A program made the translations under genes and the position numbers. Shown here piece after piece: positions 19,020-28,268 of a stretch of 60,117 bases of DNA. How positions within the stretch are numbered: the stretch's first letter is position 1; every line of letters starts with the position of its first letter. The notes under the pieces were generated by a model. That model made no database searches and was not told the origin of the DNA. It was given only the letters and a program-made list of their open reading frames with translations. Source of the stretch: Calothrix anomala FACHB-343 (GTDB lineage Bacteria > Cyanobacteriota > Cyanobacteriia > Cyanobacteriales > Nostocaceae); NCBI RefSeq assembly GCF_014696435.1, contig NZ_JACJQG010000061.1, positions 1 through 60,117 on the forward strand, given 5' to 3'.

Positions 19020-19388
19020 ATGCTTCAGATAGATAGAGGTGCATTAAAAGCCAGAAATACATTATTTATTATGTTTCTGGTGCTTTGTCTTTTAGATATT
19101 ACCCTAGTAACAATTGCCAGAGATAAATGGGCAATTGGACGTATCTTATTCACAATTGGCGTTATGTATTTTGTTTTCCAGGGACAGAAATGGGCGAAAT
19201 GGCTGATGATTGGTATTTGTAGTTTCCTGACTGTGATTTTAGTCACAATGGTGATAGCACTGATTTCAAAATTATCCAGTTTGCTCATTGTCGGTAGTTT
19301 GATAATGGCAGTTCTCAGCGCAGTTATTGCGATTTATATGGCTAATAGCAAAGATTTAAATCGTTACTTGGCGTGGAAACGTCAATAA
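19020..19388 (+). CDS. Small membrane protein
   Basis: A 122-residue protein with four predicted membrane helices: residues ~14-32 (LFIMFLVLCLLDITLV), 40-56, 60-85 and 90-110. I do not recognise a family. The tail is short and basic (NRYLAWKRQ). It stands alone, with a hairpin upstream at 18924-18957 and a terminator hairpin downstream at 19515-19554. Confidence 0.6.
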   Translation: MLQIDRGALKARNTLFIMFLVLCLLDITLVTIARDKWAIGRILFTIGVMYFVFQGQKWAKWLMIGICSFLTVILVTMVIALISKLSSLLIVGSLIMAVLSAVIAIYMANSKDLNRYLAWKRQ

Positions 19389-19514
19389 TTAGAAACAAAA
19401 TTTAGCTAAAACAAAAAGAAGCCTCTCGCTTACTGCGACAGCAGAAGCGATGAGATGAATTTTTGGGTGGCGACGAACTGACCCCTAAGCAATTCAAGCC
19501 GAAGGTTTGACAGG

Positions 19515-19554
19515 ACAAGGGGTCGGTGAGGAGTCACCATGATCCCTTGTTTTT
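19515..19554 (+). terminator. Terminator-like hairpin with T-run
   Basis: ACAAGGG and CCCTTGT close a stem with a nested GGTGA-GGAG-TCACC hairpin, followed by TTTTT. It lies 130 bases after the small membrane protein gene. Confidence 0.5.
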
Positions 19555-19935
19555 CTGGTAGAATTATTTTGGCTAACTTCGCCCGTATTGGTGTCTGATA
19601 AGCCTCTGCCCAGTGGCACTGCGATCATTGGTAAGCGACTCCGTTGCACAGCATAAAAGTAAGTAGGCACATCTTGATTAATACGAATTGCCTGAGGGTT
19701 TGTCCGATAGTGCGAACAAGCCAGCATCTCATCCAGGACAGTAAAATTCGTAGGGTACAAGGTAAGTCTTCGGCTTCGCTCAGACTTACACCGAGCGAAG
19801 CCGAGGTGTAAGAAATTGCATAGTCTGCGGAGGGGCTTCTCGTGGACTTAAAACAAAGCTCAGTTAATGTCCGCGGGATACCGGGAGTCGCTGAGAAGCC
19901 TACACTGTATTGCTTACAATCAGTGTAGGAGTATG
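19555..19935. repeat. Gap after ccaR with an inverted repeat; no convincing gene
   Basis: The gap between the membrane protein and ccaR holds TTCGGCTTCGCTC and GAGCGAAGCCGAG, an inverted pair at about 19769-19805. Minus-strand open frames run through here (19494-19760, 19625-19939), but they overlap each other in different frames and read partly through the inverted repeat. They look like decayed sequence and not like genes. Confidence 0.45.
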
Positions 19936-20625
19936 TCACACACCTGAGTAATTTTGTTGATTGAGGCGATAACCCATGCTGTGAATTGTCTCAATCAAGT
20001 CTTCATTCGCTCCAGCTGCTTTAAGCTTTTGACGCAAACCCCGAATGTGAACTTTAACTACATGTTCTTCTGGTGGTGATTCTAACGCCCAGACATGCTC
20101 AATCATCACACGGCGACTGAGAACGCGGCGACCATTGCGTAACAATAGTTCTAAGATTCCGTATTCTTTGGGTGTTAAATGAATCGGGGTTTGTCCGTAG
20201 CTAACTTCATAGGTGCTGGGATTAAGACGCAATTCGCCCCATTCTAAAATTGGTGGTGATGTTACACATCCGCGACGTAGCAAGGCGCGAATTCGTGCAA
20301 ACAGCTTTTGTAAATCGACTGGTTTGACTATATAGTCATCTGCTCCCATATCCAGCCCATTAATTTCATCGTTGATGGTGTCACAGGCGGTGAGCATGAG
20401 GATCGGCCAATTATAACCATGCGATCGCAATCGCTGGCAAAGACTCATACCATCTAATTCTGGTAACATCACATCCAGCAACAGCAAATCATAATCTAAG
20501 GTTTTCGCTTGATACCACCCGGCTTCTCCATCATGGACAACATCAACCACATATAGCTGATCGGTTAGAGCTTCTGCCAAGGTTTCTGCAAGGCGCACAT
20601 CATCTTCAACCAGGAGAATCCTCAT
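19936..20625 (-). CDS. ccaR: CcaR-like OmpR-family response regulator
   Basis: A 229-residue regulator with a receiver domain (Asp in LLLLDVMLPELDG, Lys in VKPVDL) and a C-terminal winged helix. It resembles Synechocystis CcaR as I remember it: the start MRILLVEDD-LAETLAEAL-DQLY, GADDY-VKPVDL, ALLRRGC, LEWG-RL-PSTYEVSY, and ESPPEE-VKVH-RGLRQKLK. CcaR is phosphorylated by the green/red sensor CcaS and activates the rod-linker gene cpcL (cpcG2). Here ccaR is divergent from a cpeR-like gene and cpcL, with ccaS 2.5 kb away. I chose the ATG at 20625 because it gives the usual MRILL start. RppA-type paralogues are the main alternative. Confidence 0.82.
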   Translation of the reverse strand: MRILLVEDDVRLAETLAEALTDQLYVVDVVHDGEAGWYQAKTLDYDLLLLDVMLPELDGMSLCQRLRSHGYNWPILMLTACDTINDEINGLDMGADDYIVKPVDLQKLFARIRALLRRGCVTSPPILEWGELRLNPSTYEVSYGQTPIHLTPKEYGILELLLRNGRRVLSRRVMIEHVWALESPPEEHVVKVHIRGLRQKLKAAGANEDLIETIHSMGYRLNQQNYSGV

Positions 20626-20871
20626 AAAAAATTGCAATTACGTTTGACTATTCTGCGTCTTTAGACCTGAGATCCCCTCCATAATTTTACTGCGCTTCGT
20701 GAGTCAATGGTTAGAGACGCGATGAATCGCGTCTGTACAATTGTCATTGTCTTCCTTGTCCCTTGGCCTTTTTTTCATACATCAAATAGGATTTTTACGT
20801 CTAGCATATTTCGTGACTAATTTTCTCAAATAAATATCACAGAATATTAATATTTATAGATTTTGGTGATT

Positions 20872-20905
20872 CTTTCCGATTTCTTTACCGTTTTCTTACC
20901 AGTTT
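20872..20905 (+). promoter_or_regulatory. Putative CcaR-binding G-box
   Basis: Two abutting 11-mers, CTTTCCGATTT (20872-20882) and CTTTACCGTTT (20883-20893), form a direct repeat. They fit the CTTTNCNATTT G-box pattern I remember for CcaR targets; the first is an exact match and the second is shifted by one base. A weaker third unit, CTTACCAGTTT, follows at 20895-20905. The site lies in the 635-base gap between divergent ccaR and cpeR-cpcL and reads in the cpeR-cpcL direction, leaving a leader of about 350 bases. The rest of the gap has AAAATCC heptamers at 21226-21256 and no gene. Confidence 0.65.
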
Positions 20906-21260
20906 CCTTACTAGCGGTATGTGATTATTTAGCAGAAGCCTGGAGGAAATAGTAATACAAATTCTTTGAAAGAGGAAAAAATCTCAACTCACAATTCCTA
21001 ATGAAATCTTACTTACTTAATTTTTAGTTTTGCATTGGTATAACTTATGCAATTGTCTTTGTCATACCAATTGCCAAAATGATGATACGAGATTGTTTCA
21101 GACAGTCTGAGTACAGACAGTCATAAATTCAACATCTCAAGTCTAAAATTTTCTGTTGAAAATTTCTCATTTCAGAAAACTCGATCTGAGATGATTCGCC
21201 AGATTCAAAATTTCCCAAGCAACGAAAATCCAAAATCCAAAATCCAAAATCCAAAATGGT

Positions 21261-21593
21261 ATGAGTCTCGCGATCGCTTCCGTTGGAATACTACCATCCA
21301 CTGCTGAAAAAAAGTTACAAAGCTGGATTCGTAGCCGCCATGTCATTTGTGCTGGAAATTTTTTTATCTTTGAAACTGTAGACTATACAGCGCTAGAAAG
21401 ATTTAGTAAATGTATTGCGGCTTTAGGGGGAACAGTAATTTCTGTAGACTCAATTGGTAAATTTTGGATCGGCGATCATCGTCAAGTCATTCTCTATCGA
21501 GTCAAAGCCAGTTTGCACACTCCTCATCATGACTTAAAAGAATACTGGATGAAATGCGGAAGTTTTCGGACGAGATTTACTCAACCAATATGA
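21261..21593 (+). CDS. cpeR: CpeR-like regulator of phycoerythrin genes
   Basis: A 110-residue soluble protein that resembles the small CpeR family: AEKKLQSWIRSRH-ICAGNFFIFETVDY, GGTVISV, IGDHRQVILYRVKAS, HTPHHDLKEYW and FRTRF. CpeR is needed for expression of phycoerythrin genes in chromatically acclimating strains, and in Nostoc punctiforme a cpeR gene is part of the CcaS/CcaR-controlled cpeC-cpcG2-cpeR1 operon. Here it comes before cpcL and no cpeC is seen. It was recognised from memory of the family, so the name is probable and not certain. Tandem AAAATCC heptamers lie immediately upstream of the start. Confidence 0.68.
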   Translation: MSLAIASVGILPSTAEKKLQSWIRSRHVICAGNFFIFETVDYTALERFSKCIAALGGTVISVDSIGKFWIGDHRQVILYRVKASLHTPHHDLKEYWMKCGSFRTRFTQPI

Positions 21594-21610
21594 GTTGATA
21601 GCAATTTGTA

Positions 21611-21640
21611 ATTCGTCATTCGTCATTCGTCATTCGTAAT
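21611..21640. repeat. ATTCGTC tandem repeat
   Basis: Four copies of the heptamer ATTCGTC lie between the cpeR-like gene and cpcL. Confidence 0.7.
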
Positions 21641-21856
21641 TAGGTAAATTAGATGCAGGCAAATTGATTAATTGATATCTGTTACCTAATCTGGGCTAAT
21701 TGGTATTAGCAATTTCAGATTAATAGTCTTGAATTGGTAAGAATAACCAGGGGAATTACTGAGTTTTAGTAACACTATCTTCAGACTTTTCGCTTCATCG
21801 AAAATCCTAAATCTCAAATCTAAACAAATCTAAAATTGTTTAACTGGAGCATCATT

Positions 21857-22612
21857 ATGTCAATTCCTCTGTTAGAGTATGCACCATTTTCGCAAAATCA
21901 GCGAGTACAGGGATTTGAAATTCCTGGTGATGAACAACCTAGAATTTACACCACGGATAATCTCTTAGGAAATTCCGAAATGGATCAGTTGATTATGGCA
22001 TCTTACCGCCAGGTATATAACGAGCAACAGATGCTAGATAGCCATCGTCAACGATTTTTAGAGTCTCAGTTACGGGCTGGTCAAATTACTGTTAGAGATT
22101 TTATTCGCGGATTGGTAATTTCTGATTCCTTTAGAAGACTCACTTTTGATAGTAACAATAACTATCGGTTTGCAGAGATTTGCATTCAGAGGCTTTTAGG
22201 TAGGAATGTCTATAGCGATCGCGAAAAAATTGCTTGGTCAATTGTCATTGCTACCAAGGGATTACAAGGCTTTATCGATGAATTAATTAGTACGGAAGAA
22301 TACCTAGCTAATTTTGGCTATGATATCGTCCCTTATCAACGTCGCCGCACTTTACCGCAGCACAGTCAAGGGGAATTACCCTTCGCCCGTATGGCGCGTT
22401 ATGGTGTAGAGTATCGCAATAAACTTCCCGTACCTTTTTATCCCAATCGTCCGCTTCCCACTGGACTTTTTGACCAATTTGAGCGGTTTACTTTCTATAA
22501 ATTCGTCAACCGCGCTAACTGGAATAATACCTTCGTTAGCCTTGCTTTAGCCCTAGTATTCATTATCCTGCTGCTGATGCTTGCTGAAGTTAACCACCAA
22601 GTTTGGGGTTAG
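21857..22612 (+). CDS. cpcL: CpcL-type membrane-anchored phycobilisome rod linker
   Basis: A 251-residue linker. The N-terminal ~190 residues are a PBS-linker (Pfam 00427-type) domain shared with the CpcG gene downstream ([47 protein letters not shown]-like block). In place of the CpcG tail it ends in a hydrophobic helix at about 228-245 (FVSLALALVFIILLLMLAEV). That tail is the hallmark of CpcL (CpcG2), which builds rod-shaped phycobilisomes without an allophycocyanin core and ties them to photosystem I. The ATG at 21857 is chosen over an in-frame ATG seven codons upstream because it gives the standard MSIPLLEY start. It is preceded by the cpeR-like gene and a putative CcaR site. Confidence 0.9.
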   Translation: MSIPLLEYAPFSQNQRVQGFEIPGDEQPRIYTTDNLLGNSEMDQLIMASYRQVYNEQQMLDSHRQRFLESQLRAGQITVRDFIRGLVISDSFRRLTFDSNNNYRFAEICIQRLLGRNVYSDREKIAWSIVIATKGLQGFIDELISTEEYLANFGYDIVPYQRRRTLPQHSQGELPFARMARYGVEYRNKLPVPFYPNRPLPTGLFDQFERFTFYKFVNRANWNNTFVSLALALVFIILLLMLAEVNHQVWG

Positions 22613-22652
22613 GGGCTGGGGAGAGATTGTCTCGCAATTTACCTCATTCTAG

Positions 22653-22894
22653 AGGGCATGGCAGTGCTATATGTGTCAACTTAAGCTAAAAATAGCCTCT
22701 GTTTTAGCTTTATCGCCCGCCTGAGAATGAATTCTCAGTCTCATAGCCCAAGTAGGGGCGGGTTAAGCGAGATAGTCGTAAATTATTGGAGCATATCTGT
22801 GAACCCGCCCCTACTGAAGTAGACTCAAGATTGTGAAAATATTTAGTCATCTTGAGATGACTTTTACTATTAGCAAGGAACTTCAGTTCCTTGC
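22653..22894. repeat. Repeat-rich gap between cpcL and ccaS
   Basis: This gap holds a half copy of the GGGCATGGCAGTGC hairpin (22653-22667). A MITE-like inverted repeat lies at 22752-22814 (GTAGGGGCGGGTT...AACCCGCCCCTAC). A perfect hairpin GCAAGGAAC-TTCA-GTTCCTTGC is at 22873-22894. No gene is seen between 22613 and 23138. Confidence 0.65.
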
Positions 22895-23138
22895 GGTAAC
22901 TGGGTTTCGCGTTAAATTAACACCTATGACGCGAAGCGCAATAAAAATCGCTTCATACCTACTTACCTTCTAGCTTGAAAATGCTTCTTAGATGAGTATC
23001 TATATAGGTAGTTCCAGATTGCATTTTCATTCATGGTGATGAAATTTTTTCATTGGGACTGCCCTCTGCCTTCTGCCCTCTGCCTTTATTCCCCCATTTC
23101 CCCGATAATAAAAGCATCTACTGGAATTTTGCGCCCTA

Positions 23139-25784
23139 ATGCTCTTTTTAAAGCAATTTGATGTCACTCATATTACCAAAATCCTCAGCTTTTATGGCTT
23201 TGGTATAGGGCTGACTATTTTATTGCTTTTAGGTATCTACCTGTTGCACCGACAAATTGTGCAGCGTCAACGGGTAGAGATTTTATTGCGACAACAAAGC
23301 GATCGCGAACGGTTAGTAACTCAAATTGCCCAGCAAATTAGGCAATCTCTAGATATTGATGAGGTGTTGGCGACAACTGTATCAGAAGTACAGCGTTTTC
23401 TCCAAGCCGATCGCGTTCTCATTTATCGGTTATGGAATGATGGCACAGGTAGCGCGATTCATGAAACTGCTTTAGCGCCTTACCCTAGAGTTTTAGGGCA
23501 TGTATTTCCGGAAGAAGTGTTTCCCCAAGAATACCATCAAGCCTATTCTCTAGGGAAAACCCTGACTATTGCTAACGTTGAGCAAGCGGAAATTCCCCCT
23601 TGTTTGGTGGAATTTGTTCAGCAGTTTGGCGTAAAAGCAAAATTGGTAGTGCCCATTATCCAAGAAAATCGAGAAAATTTGGATTCTGCGCCCTATCTTT
23701 GGGGTTTATTAATTGCCCATCAGTGCAGTCAACCCCGTCAATGGGAAGCTTGGGAAGTGGAATTGATGACGCAATTAGCAACGCAAGTGGCGATCGCAAT
23801 TCAACAATCGGAACTGTACAATCAACTCCAGCAACTCAACGCCCAACTAGAACAGCGAGTACAACAACGCACCGCCGAATTAGCGATCGCAAATACTTCT
23901 CTACGGGCAGAAATTGCCGAACGTCAGCGCACAGAAATCGCCTTGCGTCACACCAATGACACCTTGCAAGCCTTAATTAAAGCTTCCCCACGTGCGATTG
24001 TCATGTTAGATCGCCAAGGCAAAGTCAAGATTTGGAACCCAGCCGCCGAAAAAATGTTTGGCTGGACTGAAACTGAGGTACTTAATCGCTCCAATCCCAT
24101 CAGTTTAGAAGATTATCCCACCCTACAACAAAATGTTTTACAAGGTAAAACCTATTCTCAGTTAGAATTTCGCCAGCAGAAAAAAGATGGTACTCCCATT
24201 GATATCGTTTTTTCGGCTGCGCCTCTACTGGATACTGACGAACAAATCAACGGTATCGTCGCCGTCATAGCTGATATTACCGAACAAAAACGCCAAGCCG
24301 AGCAAGTAAGGTTACTGCAATCTGTGGTGTTAAATACCAACGATGCGATTTTGATTACCGAAGCCGACACAATTAACGAACCGGGGCCTCGCATTCTTTA
24401 CGTTAATGAAGCTTTTACCCGCATCACTGGTTATCAACCTGAGGAAGTGTTAGGTAAAACGCCGCGCATTTTGCAGGGGCCAAAAACCGATCGCCAAGAA
24501 TTGCAGAAAATTCGCGCCTCTCTGGCTAGGTGGGAACCTGTCACCGTTGAGGTGATTAATTATCGCAAGGATGGCACGGAATTTTGGAATGAATTTAGCA
24601 TTGTGCCTGTAGCTAATCATCAAGGCTGGTATACCCATTGGATTGCAGTGCAACGAGATACTACCAGCCGCAAACAGGTAGAACAGGCGCTACGACAGAG
24701 TGAAGAACGTTGGCGATCGCTAATTGAAAATGCTCTGGATATCATTATGATTCTCGATCCTGATGGTACGATTAGCTACGTTAGCCCCTCAGTGCAAAAA
24801 ATCTTAGGTTATGCCGTTGGCGATTTGCTGGGTAACAATGTCATGGCATTGGTGCATCCCGATGATATCGCGATGATTGGCGATCGCCTCACAAATACCA
24901 TCCCTAATCCTGAACTCACCCGCCCCATTGAGTTCCGCTACCGTCATCAAGATAACTCTTGGCGAATCTTAGAAGCCATCAGTCAACCCTTTGTGGATAG
25001 TGTCGCTACGCTGCGAATCATCGTGAACGCCCGCGATATTACCGAAAGAAAGCGACTCGATGAAATTCGCCTAGCGCTAGAAAGAGAAAAAGAACTCAGC
25101 GCGTTAAAAACCCGCTTTTTCTCAATGGCTTCCCATGAATTTCGCACTCCTCTCAGCATCGCCCTAGCAGCAGCGCAAGTTCTGGAAAACTGTCGCGATG
25201 AATGGGAGACTTCCGCCAAAAGACTGCGAAATTTGCAGCGAATTCAAGACTCTGTCAAACATATGGTGCAGCTACTTGATGATATTTTAACTATCAATCG
25301 CGCCGAAACTGGCAAGCTGGCATTTAATCCCCAAGCGTTAGATTTAGAACTCTATTGCCGTGATTTTCTCGACCAAATGCGCGAAAGTGTCGGTAGTCAG
25401 CACAATCTCCGCTTTAGCTGTCAAGGACAATCCGCCCTTGTCTGCATGGATGAGAAATTATTGCGCTCCATGCTGTCTAACTTACTTTCCAATGCCATTA
25501 AATATTCTCCCACAGGCGGGGTAGTACATCTAAGTTTAGAATTTCAGTCAGATCGGCTGATCCTCGCAGTGCAGGATCGGGGAATTGGCATGTCACCAGA
25601 GGATCAAAAGCAATTATTTGAACCCTTTCATCGCGGTAAAAATGTGCGCACTATTCCCGGTACAGGATTGGGACTAGTTGTTGTGAAAAAATGTGTAGAT
25701 TTACACCAAGGTACAATTAATATCACAAGTGAAGTAGGAATGGGTACTACCTGCTTAGTAACAATACCATTGCTTAGGAGTTAG
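23139..25784 (+). CDS. ccaS: CcaS-like cyanobacteriochrome histidine kinase
   Basis: An 881-residue sensor kinase. It has an N-terminal membrane helix (~18-36), a GAF domain at ~55-225, a coiled coil, three PAS domains (~270-385, 390-515, 520-640), then HisKA with His666 (FFSMASHEFRTP) and an ATPase domain (NLLSNAIKYSP, DRGIGMSPED, GTGLGLVVVKK). The GAF has a cyanobacteriochrome-type cysteine, Cys155 in IPPCLVEFVQQFGVKAKLVVPI-like context, followed by Leu where many such domains have His. The second cysteine of DXCF types is absent (EEVF). Membrane helix, single-Cys GAF and PAS array match CcaS, the green/red sensor for CcaR. The nearby ccaR and cpcL support this. Confidence 0.82.
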   Translation: MLFLKQFDVTHITKILSFYGFGIGLTILLLLGIYLLHRQIVQRQRVEILLRQQSDRERLVTQIAQQIRQSLDIDEVLATTVSEVQRFLQADRVLIYRLWNDGTGSAIHETALAPYPRVLGHVFPEEVFPQEYHQAYSLGKTLTIANVEQAEIPPCLVEFVQQFGVKAKLVVPIIQENRENLDSAPYLWGLLIAHQCSQPRQWEAWEVELMTQLATQVAIAIQQSELYNQLQQLNAQLEQRVQQRTAELAIANTSLRAEIAERQRTEIALRHTNDTLQALIKASPRAIVMLDRQGKVKIWNPAAEKMFGWTETEVLNRSNPISLEDYPTLQQNVLQGKTYSQLEFRQQKKDGTPIDIVFSAAPLLDTDEQINGIVAVIADITEQKRQAEQVRLLQSVVLNTNDAILITEADTINEPGPRILYVNEAFTRITGYQPEEVLGKTPRILQGPKTDRQELQKIRASLARWEPVTVEVINYRKDGTEFWNEFSIVPVANHQGWYTHWIAVQRDTTSRKQVEQALRQSEERWRSLIENALDIIMILDPDGTISYVSPSVQKILGYAVGDLLGNNVMALVHPDDIAMIGDRLTNTIPNPELTRPIEFRYRHQDNSWRILEAISQPFVDSVATLRIIVNARDITERKRLDEIRLALEREKELSALKTRFFSMASHEFRTPLSIALAAAQVLENCRDEWETSAKRLRNLQRIQDSVKHMVQLLDDILTINRAETGKLAFNPQALDLELYCRDFLDQMRESVGSQHNLRFSCQGQSALVCMDEKLLRSMLSNLLSNAIKYSPTGGVVHLSLEFQSDRLILAVQDRGIGMSPEDQKQLFEPFHRGKNVRTIPGTGLGLVVVKKCVDLHQGTINITSEVGMGTTCLVTIPLLRS

Positions 25785-25850
25785 GGGCATTGGGCATTGG
25801 GCATTGGGCATTGGGCATGGGGCATTGGGCATTGGGCATTGGGCATTGGG
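25784..25850. repeat. GGGCATT tandem repeat
   Basis: About nine copies of GGGCATT with one GGGCATG variant run from the ccaS stop codon. Further on, 25862-25892 is an inverted copy of the CCCACAACCAAACATG repeat, and 26235-26260 repeats GTCAACA. No gene is supported between here and cpcD at 26378. Confidence 0.75.
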
Positions 25851-26377
25851 GATAGATTTTCGTGGCAAGGTTTGTGGGTTTTTCCCATGAGGGAATAGCT
25901 TGAAAGAATGATTTGTTCCCGATCCTCCTTGTCCTCCTTATCTCCCTTGTCCCTATCTTTCAAGAAAACTAATCACGCTTTCCCATGCCCTATGCCCCAT
26001 GCCCATTTTCTATCTCAGTTAATTCCCACACACGCAAAACCGATACATTTGCTAGTTGCAATTTTTACTATCTTGGATAGAATGTTTACGAGTGATTTTA
26101 ATGACAAAATTTCTTGACTTTGTAGTCAGATACTGAATTTTTCCATACATCACTTGTAATTGCATCAGAGATAGATTTGCTCTGTCTCAGCTAATGCCCG
26201 TCTAGATTGCATAACTACTAATCAGGGCTGTTAACGGTCAACAGTCAACAGTCAACAGTCCTCACAATCAATTGTGCAACTTAAAAGCAGATCTGATTGT
26301 ATTTGTCTTGCTTTTAACCTTTGACTTTGCTGCAACTACCATTCCGCAAAACTTACCCAGGGGAGATAATAGAACTA

Positions 26378-26659
26378 ATGTTTGGTCAAACTCAACTTAG
26401 TACTGGTAAATTGTCTGCATCTGCCAGTCGGCTCTTTCGTTACGAAGTTGTTGGCTTACGGCAAACCTCAGAAACTGAAAATTATAAATTTGGTATTCGT
26501 AATAGTGGGAGCGTATTTATTACTGTGCCCTACAGTCGGATGAATGCAGAAATGCAACGTATTAGTCGGTTAGGCGGCAAAATTGTCAATATTGAGCCAT
26601 TGACTTTCGGCATTTACGATCCCTCTGTCATCCCATACCGTGGTGGTAGTAGGCGTTAA
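26378..26659 (+). CDS. cpcD: CpcD phycobilisome rod-capping linker
   Basis: A 93-residue small rod linker that caps the outer end of phycocyanin rods. It has the standard start MFGQTQLSTG and the CpcD domain, including ASRLFRYEVVGLRQ, NSGSVFITVPYSRMNAEMQR and RLGGKIVNIEPL. The ATG at 26378, preceded by GGGGAG, is preferred over an in-frame upstream start that would add a 19-residue tail. In many cyanobacteria cpcD sits in the cpcBACD operon, but here the phycocyanin subunit genes are absent and it precedes cpcG by 133 bases, so the two may be transcribed together. Confidence 0.92.
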   Translation: MFGQTQLSTGKLSASASRLFRYEVVGLRQTSETENYKFGIRNSGSVFITVPYSRMNAEMQRISRLGGKIVNIEPLTFGIYDPSVIPYRGGSRR

Positions 26660-26792
26660 GGTTTCTGGGTTTCTGAACTCATCAATTAAGTTATGTAATT
26701 TTTATTAAACTAAATCGAATAATGTCCCCCTTGTCCTTTATGATTATGAGAAATTTGTAAGATTTCATAAAGGAAAGGGAGATTTTGTATTC

Positions 26793-27548
26793 GTGGCAAT
26801 TCCTCTTTTAGAATATTCCCCTATTTCTCAAAACCAACGGGTAAAAGGTTTTGAAGTTCCTGGTGATGAACAACCCCGGATTTTCTCAACAGAGAACCTC
26901 CTCTCTGCAACAGACTTAGACATTCTCATTGAAGCTGCTTATCGTCAGATTTTCTTCCATGCTTTTGCAGCAGATCGCGAGCGGTTTCTAGAGTCTCAGC
27001 TACGCAATGGTCAAATTACAGTCCGTGACTTTATTCGCGGTTTGCTGTTATCTAACACCTACAAGCGTAGTTTCTACAACCTCAACAGCAACTACCGTTT
27101 TGTTGAACAGACTGTACAACGGGTTCTCGGTCGTGATGTTTACGACAATCGGGAAAAAATTGCTTGGTCAATTGTTGTAGCTACAAAGGGTATTCAAGGT
27201 TTTGTTGACGCTCTGCTCAACAGCGATGAATATCTTGCAGCGTTTGGCTATGACACCGTACCTTACCAACGTCGTCGGGTATTACCCGGTAGAAAAGAAG
27301 GTGAAACACCTTTCAACATCAAGTCTCCCCGCTACGATGCTTACTATCGTGGTAAATTAGGTTTCCCACAAGTTATTTGGCAAACCAGCGTTCGCCGCTT
27401 TACCCCACCCGAAAGGAAGCCTACAGCAGGTAACCCAGAGCTGTTCCTGGCAATGGCTCAGAGCATTAACCCAGTAGGTAACCCACCACAACGTCTCTCA
27501 GTACAAAATATTGATATCGAAAAATCAGTTCCCTATCGTCGTAAATAA
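26793..27548 (+). CDS. cpcG: CpcG phycobilisome rod-core linker
   Basis: A 251-residue rod-core linker that joins phycocyanin rods to the allophycocyanin core. It starts with GTG preceded by AAAGGGAG. The PBS-linker domain covers about residues 10-185 ([73 protein letters not shown]). The tail is soluble ([15 protein letters not shown]) and has no hydrophobic helix, in contrast to cpcL at 21857. It lies just downstream of cpcD. The pairing of a core-type and a membrane-type linker in one block suggests a strain that makes two kinds of phycobilisome. Confidence 0.93.
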   Translation: MAIPLLEYSPISQNQRVKGFEVPGDEQPRIFSTENLLSATDLDILIEAAYRQIFFHAFAADRERFLESQLRNGQITVRDFIRGLLLSNTYKRSFYNLNSNYRFVEQTVQRVLGRDVYDNREKIAWSIVVATKGIQGFVDALLNSDEYLAAFGYDTVPYQRRRVLPGRKEGETPFNIKSPRYDAYYRGKLGFPQVIWQTSVRRFTPPERKPTAGNPELFLAMAQSINPVGNPPQRLSVQNIDIEKSVPYRRK

Positions 27549-27662
27549 GACGAATTAGAACGATTTAAGAAATTAAGTACAGCGTATGTCGCACCTGGAT
27601 TAAGATACGGCATACGCTATCTTGAAAGATTTACAAAAAAGATAAAAGGCGATCGCATTTAA

Positions 27663-28082
27663 TTAAGCACATTCATCACTTTCAGCCTGAAATCCTAGTT
27701 CCAGTAAAGCTTTGCGTAATTTTGCCTTAGAAGGACGGACTTTCGGCACAGCTAACCCCAATTCTCGCGCCGTTTCAAATAAATCCCGCATCAAAATATC
27801 CAGGGAAATATCATTTGCTTCTTCTGGGAGTTTTTCAATTCTCGCTTCGTAGGCTAAAGTATACAATTCCAAGTGATGTTTCCCCATGACTCTCGCCAGC
27901 TTTCTCAAGGTTTCCGGCGTCGGACAGGTTCCCTTAAAGCAAGCACCCCGCAGTCGAGGCTGAGGAACACCAGACAAATCCGCCAGACGATTCATACTGA
28001 TACCTTGTTCTTCTAAATATTGAAGAATGTATCGTCCGAGCGGTGAGCAATCTTCAGCTTTTATTTGCAACCTTGCTGGCAT
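27663..28082 (-). CDS. Helix-turn-helix protein
   Basis: A 139-residue protein with a likely XRE-type helix-turn-helix at about residues 15-65. YILQYLEEQGISMNRLADLS then GVPQPRLRGACF and ETLRKLARVMG look like the five-helix Cro/C1 fold. The second half (~75-139) is helical and charged, with no family I recognise. I prefer the ATG at 28082; a TTG three codons upstream is also possible. It converges on cpcG with a gap of about 115 bases. Its target is unknown. Confidence 0.68.
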   Translation of the reverse strand: MPARLQIKAEDCSPLGRYILQYLEEQGISMNRLADLSGVPQPRLRGACFKGTCPTPETLRKLARVMGKHHLELYTLAYEARIEKLPEEANDISLDILMRDLFETARELGLAVPKVRPSKAKLRKALLELGFQAESDECA

Positions 28083-28229
28083 TGTTCGCAATGAGGAAAA
28101 TCAGAATATTTACAATATAGCGGACTGCTAGATCCAACCTAGACCAAGTTAGAAATTACTTGACCTTTCCATACATAACTTATCGCATTTAGTACCAAAG
28201 GTTAACATAACTTTGTACAAAATCTGTAA

Positions 28230-28268
28230 GTCATTTGTCATTTGTCATTTGTCATTTGTCATTTGTCA
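28230..28268. repeat. GTCATTT tandem repeat
   Basis: Five to six copies of the heptamer GTCATTT. In the same 308-base gap are a GTAGGGGCGGGG/CCCGCCC hairpin at 28305-28330 and inverted GGGCATT-type heptamers (CCCAATG) at 28361-28407. No gene is seen. Confidence 0.75.

Noticed and set aside
19494-19939. Two overlapping minus-strand open frames of 88 and 104 codons beyond the end of ccaR
   Set aside because: They are in different frames over the same DNA, read through an inverted repeat, and show no recognisable domain. They look like decayed sequence.
23139-25784. LOV-type photoreceptor in the second PAS domain of the CcaS-like kinase
   Set aside because: The LOV signature cysteine (GRNCRFLQ) is missing; the sequence reads GKTPRILQG, so it is an ordinary PAS domain.
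25781-26117. Short frames on both strands after ccaS
   Set aside because: The minus-strand one is mostly MPNAQCP-like repeats from the GGGCATT tract; the plus-strand one is CT-rich low complexity.
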